Below, piece after piece: positions 61,449 to 64,000 of a stretch of DNA of 64,000 bases; position 1 is the first letter of the stretch, and every line of letters begins with the position of its first letter. A program made the position numbers and the translations under genes. The notes beneath the pieces are model-generated. The model was given only the letters and a program-made list of their open reading frames with translations, had not been told where the DNA came from and made no database searches. The stretch is taken from positions 1 to 64,000 of the forward strand of contig CADBAG010000003.1 in NCBI GenBank assembly GCA_902792635.1, given 5' to 3'. The stretch comes from an uncultured Prevotellaceae bacterium (GTDB taxonomy: Bacteria > Bacteroidota > Bacteroidia > Bacteroidales > Bacteroidaceae).

Positions 61449-62477
61449 TTAATTGTTACGCAGCCGCTCTCTCAGCTTTCCGCTATGCCGCATATAGGCC
61501 ATCAACAGGATGACGCTCAAGAAGGCGATGCCAAGTGAGACGATATAGAGCACACTGGCGAAAGAGTCGTAAAGTCCATGAAGTGTTGCCGGAATAACCA
61601 ATGCCAAGAACCACAACGCATGACGGTAACGCGGATAAAGGCCTGCCATGCCGAGGAAATAACCGGCGATGCCGCACCAGATAGCATGAATAAACGGCAG
61701 AGATGTCAGACGCGCAATATTCAAGATGAACGCTGTTGTATAATCGGCGCGAATATTGATCGTCGTCTGATACTGCACACCTTCGAACACACCGAAGGCT
61801 ATACCTGCCATGAGACCGTAATAGACCATCGTCTGAGGCAGCATCGGTTCGCGACTACGGCGCTGAAGGATAAACAGCGGGATAATCTTCGTGAACTCCT
61901 CCGTCAGTCCTACTCCCAAGACATAGCCAATGATGCTCACAGGGAATGCAGCCTCGGTAAAGACGTTGAAGAAATTGAGTCGATGAAGCGTACCAAAGAT
62001 GAGAAACACCCCAGCCTGTGTCAGAAAGAATGTCCAGATAGTCGTGGAAGTATGAACCTGACGCGTCCGGAACATATAAGCGAAGAACAATCCCCAAATC
62101 GTAGCAAAATAGAGTGAGACCGCATAGAAGACAAGTAAGCCGCCTATAGGAAGGAGCATGATGACAGATAGGGATAGACCCACGATAGCCAAGATAAGCA
62201 ATCGTTTGTCCTCAAAGAGTGAGTGCCGCTCAATATCTTCTTTAGGCAGGATGAAATCGCGGCCCACATGAGCCAATTGCCGGAAGAGCGAGCCATTATT
62301 CTTCACACTCGGCCGAATGCCGCGACTGAGCAGCATCTCCTTGATTGTTCCCGACTCTCCCGTCTCCGGGTCGCGCGCTTTGTCGTTGAGCAGCAATCGG
62401 CCATCCTCGACGAACTTAGCCACAGCCATCTCGTCGAAGGGACCATAGTCGCGTGTGTTTCTCGTGATGATAAGCAT
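61449..62477 (-). CDS. GYF_2-PrsW intramembrane metalloprotease-like protein
   Basis: 342 residues. Residues 1-55 are a GYF_2-like domain (RNTRDYGPFDEMAVAKFV). The membrane part (about 95-335) has the PrsW signature residues: EEFTKI (EExxK), FGVFEGVQY (FxxxE), HAIWCGIAG and HGLYDSF. Other PrsW proteases cut anti-sigma factors; the GYF_2 part could bind a proline-rich partner. It starts 11 bases after metA and should be co-transcribed with it. Confidence 0.82.
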   Translation of the reverse strand: MLIITRNTRDYGPFDEMAVAKFVEDGRLLLNDKARDPETGESGTIKEMLLSRGIRPSVKNNGSLFRQLAHVGRDFILPKEDIERHSLFEDKRLLILAIVGLSLSVIMLLPIGGLLVFYAVSLYFATIWGLFFAYMFRTRQVHTSTTIWTFFLTQAGVFLIFGTLHRLNFFNVFTEAAFPVSIIGYVLGVGLTEEFTKIIPLFILQRRSREPMLPQTMVYYGLMAGIAFGVFEGVQYQTTINIRADYTTAFILNIARLTSLPFIHAIWCGIAGYFLGMAGLYPRYRHALWFLALVIPATLHGLYDSFASVLYIVSLGIAFLSVILLMAYMRHSGKLRERLRNN

Positions 62478-62488
62478 AAGATGAAGAC

Positions 62489-63406
62489 TTATTTGATGTC
62501 ACTGATATTATACGGTGTCTCCTGGTAAACGTAATAGTCGATCCAGTTGCTATAGAAGAGGTTGGCAGCTGACCGCCACCGCACCTTATAGCCTCTTTCC
62601 GGGTCATCGTCCCGATAATAGTGCTGCGGCATAGCTACATCGTCACGCTTACCAAGGTCGCGCTTATACTCCGCATCAAGAGTATTGGGCGCATATTCGA
62701 GATGACCAAGGATATAGAAGTCACGGCCACCACGTGAACTTACGATACTCACACCCGCCTCCGGAGAGGTAGCGATGATATGCAAGTCGGGCACCTTGTC
62801 TATATCAGCCTTCCGCACCTCTGTATGGCGGGAGTGCGGCATATAGAACATGTCGTCAAAGCCACGGAAGATTGGAAGATGCTCATCACAAGGATAAGTC
62901 TTGAAGATACCAAACTTTTTCATCGGCAACTGATACTTAGGTATGCCGTAGAAATGATACAATGCGGCCATGGCGCCCCAACAGAGGTAAAGCGTTGACT
63001 GCACATTATGCCGGGCCCAGTCGACAATCTCATTGAACTCCTTCCAGTAGTCTACGTTCTCATAGGGGATGGTCTCCACCGGCGCACCCGTGACGATCAT
63101 GCCGTCGAACTTCTGCTTCATCAGCTCCTCTGAGTCACGATAGAACATCATCATGTGCTCAATAGGGGTATTCTTCGAAGTATGGCTCTTGAGCTTCATG
63201 AAATAGATCTCCATCTGCAAGGGCGTGTTGGACAACAAGCGGATGAGGTCAGTCTCCGTTGTCACCTTCATCGGCATGAGGTTGAGGATGACAATACGCA
63301 GCGGACGGATCTGCTGTGAGTGAGCGCGCGTCTCGTCCATCACGAAGATATTCTCTTTCTTGAGAATGTCAATAGCCGGGAGTTTATCGGGTAATCTTAA
63401 AGGCAT
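62489..63406 (-). CDS. metA: Homoserine O-acyltransferase, predicted acetyl-CoA type
   Basis: 305 residues aligned end to end with MetA. The catalytic Cys142 is in YLCWGAMA, the His/Glu pair in ILGHLEYAP and the family end NWIDYYVYQETPY are present. Residue 111 is Glu (GAPVETIPY), whereas the succinyl-CoA enzyme of E. coli has Gly there (GAPLGLVEF). Glu111 is established as a determinant of acetyl-CoA use in MetA proteins, so O-acetylhomoserine is the predicted product. It feeds methionine synthesis with the enzyme at 42187. Confidence 0.9.
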   Translation of the reverse strand: MPLRLPDKLPAIDILKKENIFVMDETRAHSQQIRPLRIVILNLMPMKVTTETDLIRLLSNTPLQMEIYFMKLKSHTSKNTPIEHMMMFYRDSEELMKQKFDGMIVTGAPVETIPYENVDYWKEFNEIVDWARHNVQSTLYLCWGAMAALYHFYGIPKYQLPMKKFGIFKTYPCDEHLPIFRGFDDMFYMPHSRHTEVRKADIDKVPDLHIIATSPEAGVSIVSSRGGRDFYILGHLEYAPNTLDAEYKRDLGKRDDVAMPQHYYRDDDPERGYKVRWRSAANLFYSNWIDYYVYQETPYNISDIK

Positions 63407-63442
63407 TTGCTTTCCTTTCTCTTACATGATTTAACATAAGAG

Positions 63443-63450
63443 CAAAGTTA
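63443..63450 (-). promoter_or_regulatory. -7 promoter box of metA-prsW
   Basis: TAACTTTG on the minus strand, 36 bases before the ATG. Between box and gene, CTCTTA and TAAGAG (63419-63442) form a small inverted repeat that could be an operator. Confidence 0.6.
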
Positions 63451-63497
63451 CGAATTTATTAATAGAAAACGGAAGGAAAGCTAAATTATTTGCCATT

Positions 63498-63585
63498 GGC
63501 TGACACGTGCCGGACAATCGGCTGACACGTGCCAACCAATTGGCGGGCACGTGCCGACCAATTGGTCTACACGTGCCCGCCAATG
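63498..63585. repeat. Four-copy 22-bp CACGTG tandem array
   Basis: Units start at 63498, 63520, 63542 and 63564, each exactly 22 bp and in the same phase and orientation as the array at 366-475. All keep CACGTG; the last is the most diverged (GGTCTACACGTGCC). It lies between the metA promoter and the end of the last gene. Confidence 0.85.
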
Positions 63586-63612
63586 AGAGAGCAATATTAT
63601 TGATACTGTATA

Positions 63613-64000
63613 TTATCTTCTGCCGAACGTTCCACCGCCGTTGGAGCTGCGACCTCCGCCAAAGGAGCCTCCACTTGTACTGCGGCCACCGCCAAACGAT
63701 CCTGTACTATGTCCACCGAAGGTACTCTCAGACGAAGAGCGGGAGGGCATGGAGAAGGAACGGGCTGGACTGCTCTGCTGCGGAGTGAACGTGCTGCGAG
63801 GTGAAGCCGAATGGTTACCGAAGACGCCGCTGCCGAAGGAGCGCTCAGAAGAGCGGTTCACCGTAGAGCGTGTGCTGCTCTCACGAGGCATGCCAAAGGA
63901 GCGGTTGCTGTCGGTAGACATACCGAAGGAACGCGGGCGAGACTGCGACTGAGGCTGTGACTGTGAGCCGAAGGAACGGTTACCGGTACGGAGCGGACTG
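63613..64000 (-). CDS. C-terminal part of a Ser/Gly/Arg-rich low-complexity protein (partial)
   Basis: The frame runs off the right edge; the visible 128 codons are almost all Ser, Gly, Arg, Gln and Phe with recurring RSFG, SERSFG and GGRS words, ending GGGTFGRR. The first internal ATG at 63921 is not the true start, since the same composition continues upstream without a stop. Bacteroidota have secreted or membrane proteins with such tails, but the defining N-terminal domain lies outside the window, so no function is given. Confidence 0.6.
   Translation of the reverse strand, partial: SPLRTGNRSFGSQSQPQSQSRPRSFGMSTDSNRSFGMPRESSTRSTVNRSSERSFGSGVFGNHSASPRSTFTPQQSSPARSFSMPSRSSSESTFGGHSTGSFGGGRSTSGGSFGGGRSSNGGGTFGRR

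Overview
The window looks like a chromosomal segment from a Prevotella-like member of the Bacteroidales. Genes are preceded by Bacteroidota promoters (TTTG, about 20 bp, TAnnTTTG, most often TAACTTTG) rather than Shine-Dalgarno sites. There are many lipoproteins with a Bacteroidales-style lipobox, and typical Bacteroidota gene forms: a free-standing MetH activation protein, a NagB-LmbE fusion, an NrfHA-ResBC cluster and a Bacteroidales-type LptD.

Layout. 1-14915 is a housekeeping block on the + strand: FtsB/DivIC-like protein, a membrane protein, a DUF4369-like lipoprotein, dihydroorotase, MetH activation protein, metallophosphoesterase, PlsC, ABC-F ATPase and M13 peptidase. It ends with a compact five-gene operon (CYTH-ATPase resembling TTD14, two tandem deoxynucleoside kinases, a membrane pseudokinase, a TPR protein). 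A tRNA-Met gene at 15036 is the anchor of an accessory island that runs to about 32840.

The island holds a second 3' half of the same tRNA 4816 bp downstream, two sets of AlbA_2/Schlafen-like gene pieces, a broken tyrosine recombinase, an AraC regulator, three ATPase-nuclease-like orphan proteins (two DUF4143 type, one DUF234 type), a complete four-gene Wadjet (JetABCD) anti-plasmid system lying directly behind the stump of a secreted protease-like gene, a small inverted-repeat element, and many non-coding repeats. The most striking repeat is a three-copy, 32-34 bp spaced TTTGTGGGG array whose first copy supplies the -33 promoter element of a DUF4143 ATPase gene; the same array recurs upstream of the AlbA_2 remnant.

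32954-64000 returns to core metabolism: an outer-membrane protein, NagB and a NagB-LmbE fusion with a degenerate deaminase half, GDP-mannose dehydratase, FtsH, two PLP enzymes of sulfur amino acid metabolism, LptD, nitrite ammonification (NrfHA) with its cytochrome c maturation genes (ResB-CcsA), an HD hydrolase, an OadA-type carboxyltransferase lacking the biotinyl lysine motif, UDP-glucose dehydrogenase, formyl-THF ligase, a CPA2 antiporter, a GYF-PrsW protease and a MetA whose Glu111 predicts acetyl-CoA use. MetA, the Cys/Met-metabolism enzyme and the MalY/PatB enzyme together suggest an O-acetylhomoserine route to methionine, with the MetH activation protein serving the last step. Two arrays of the same 22-bp CACGTG repeat lie near the two ends of the window.
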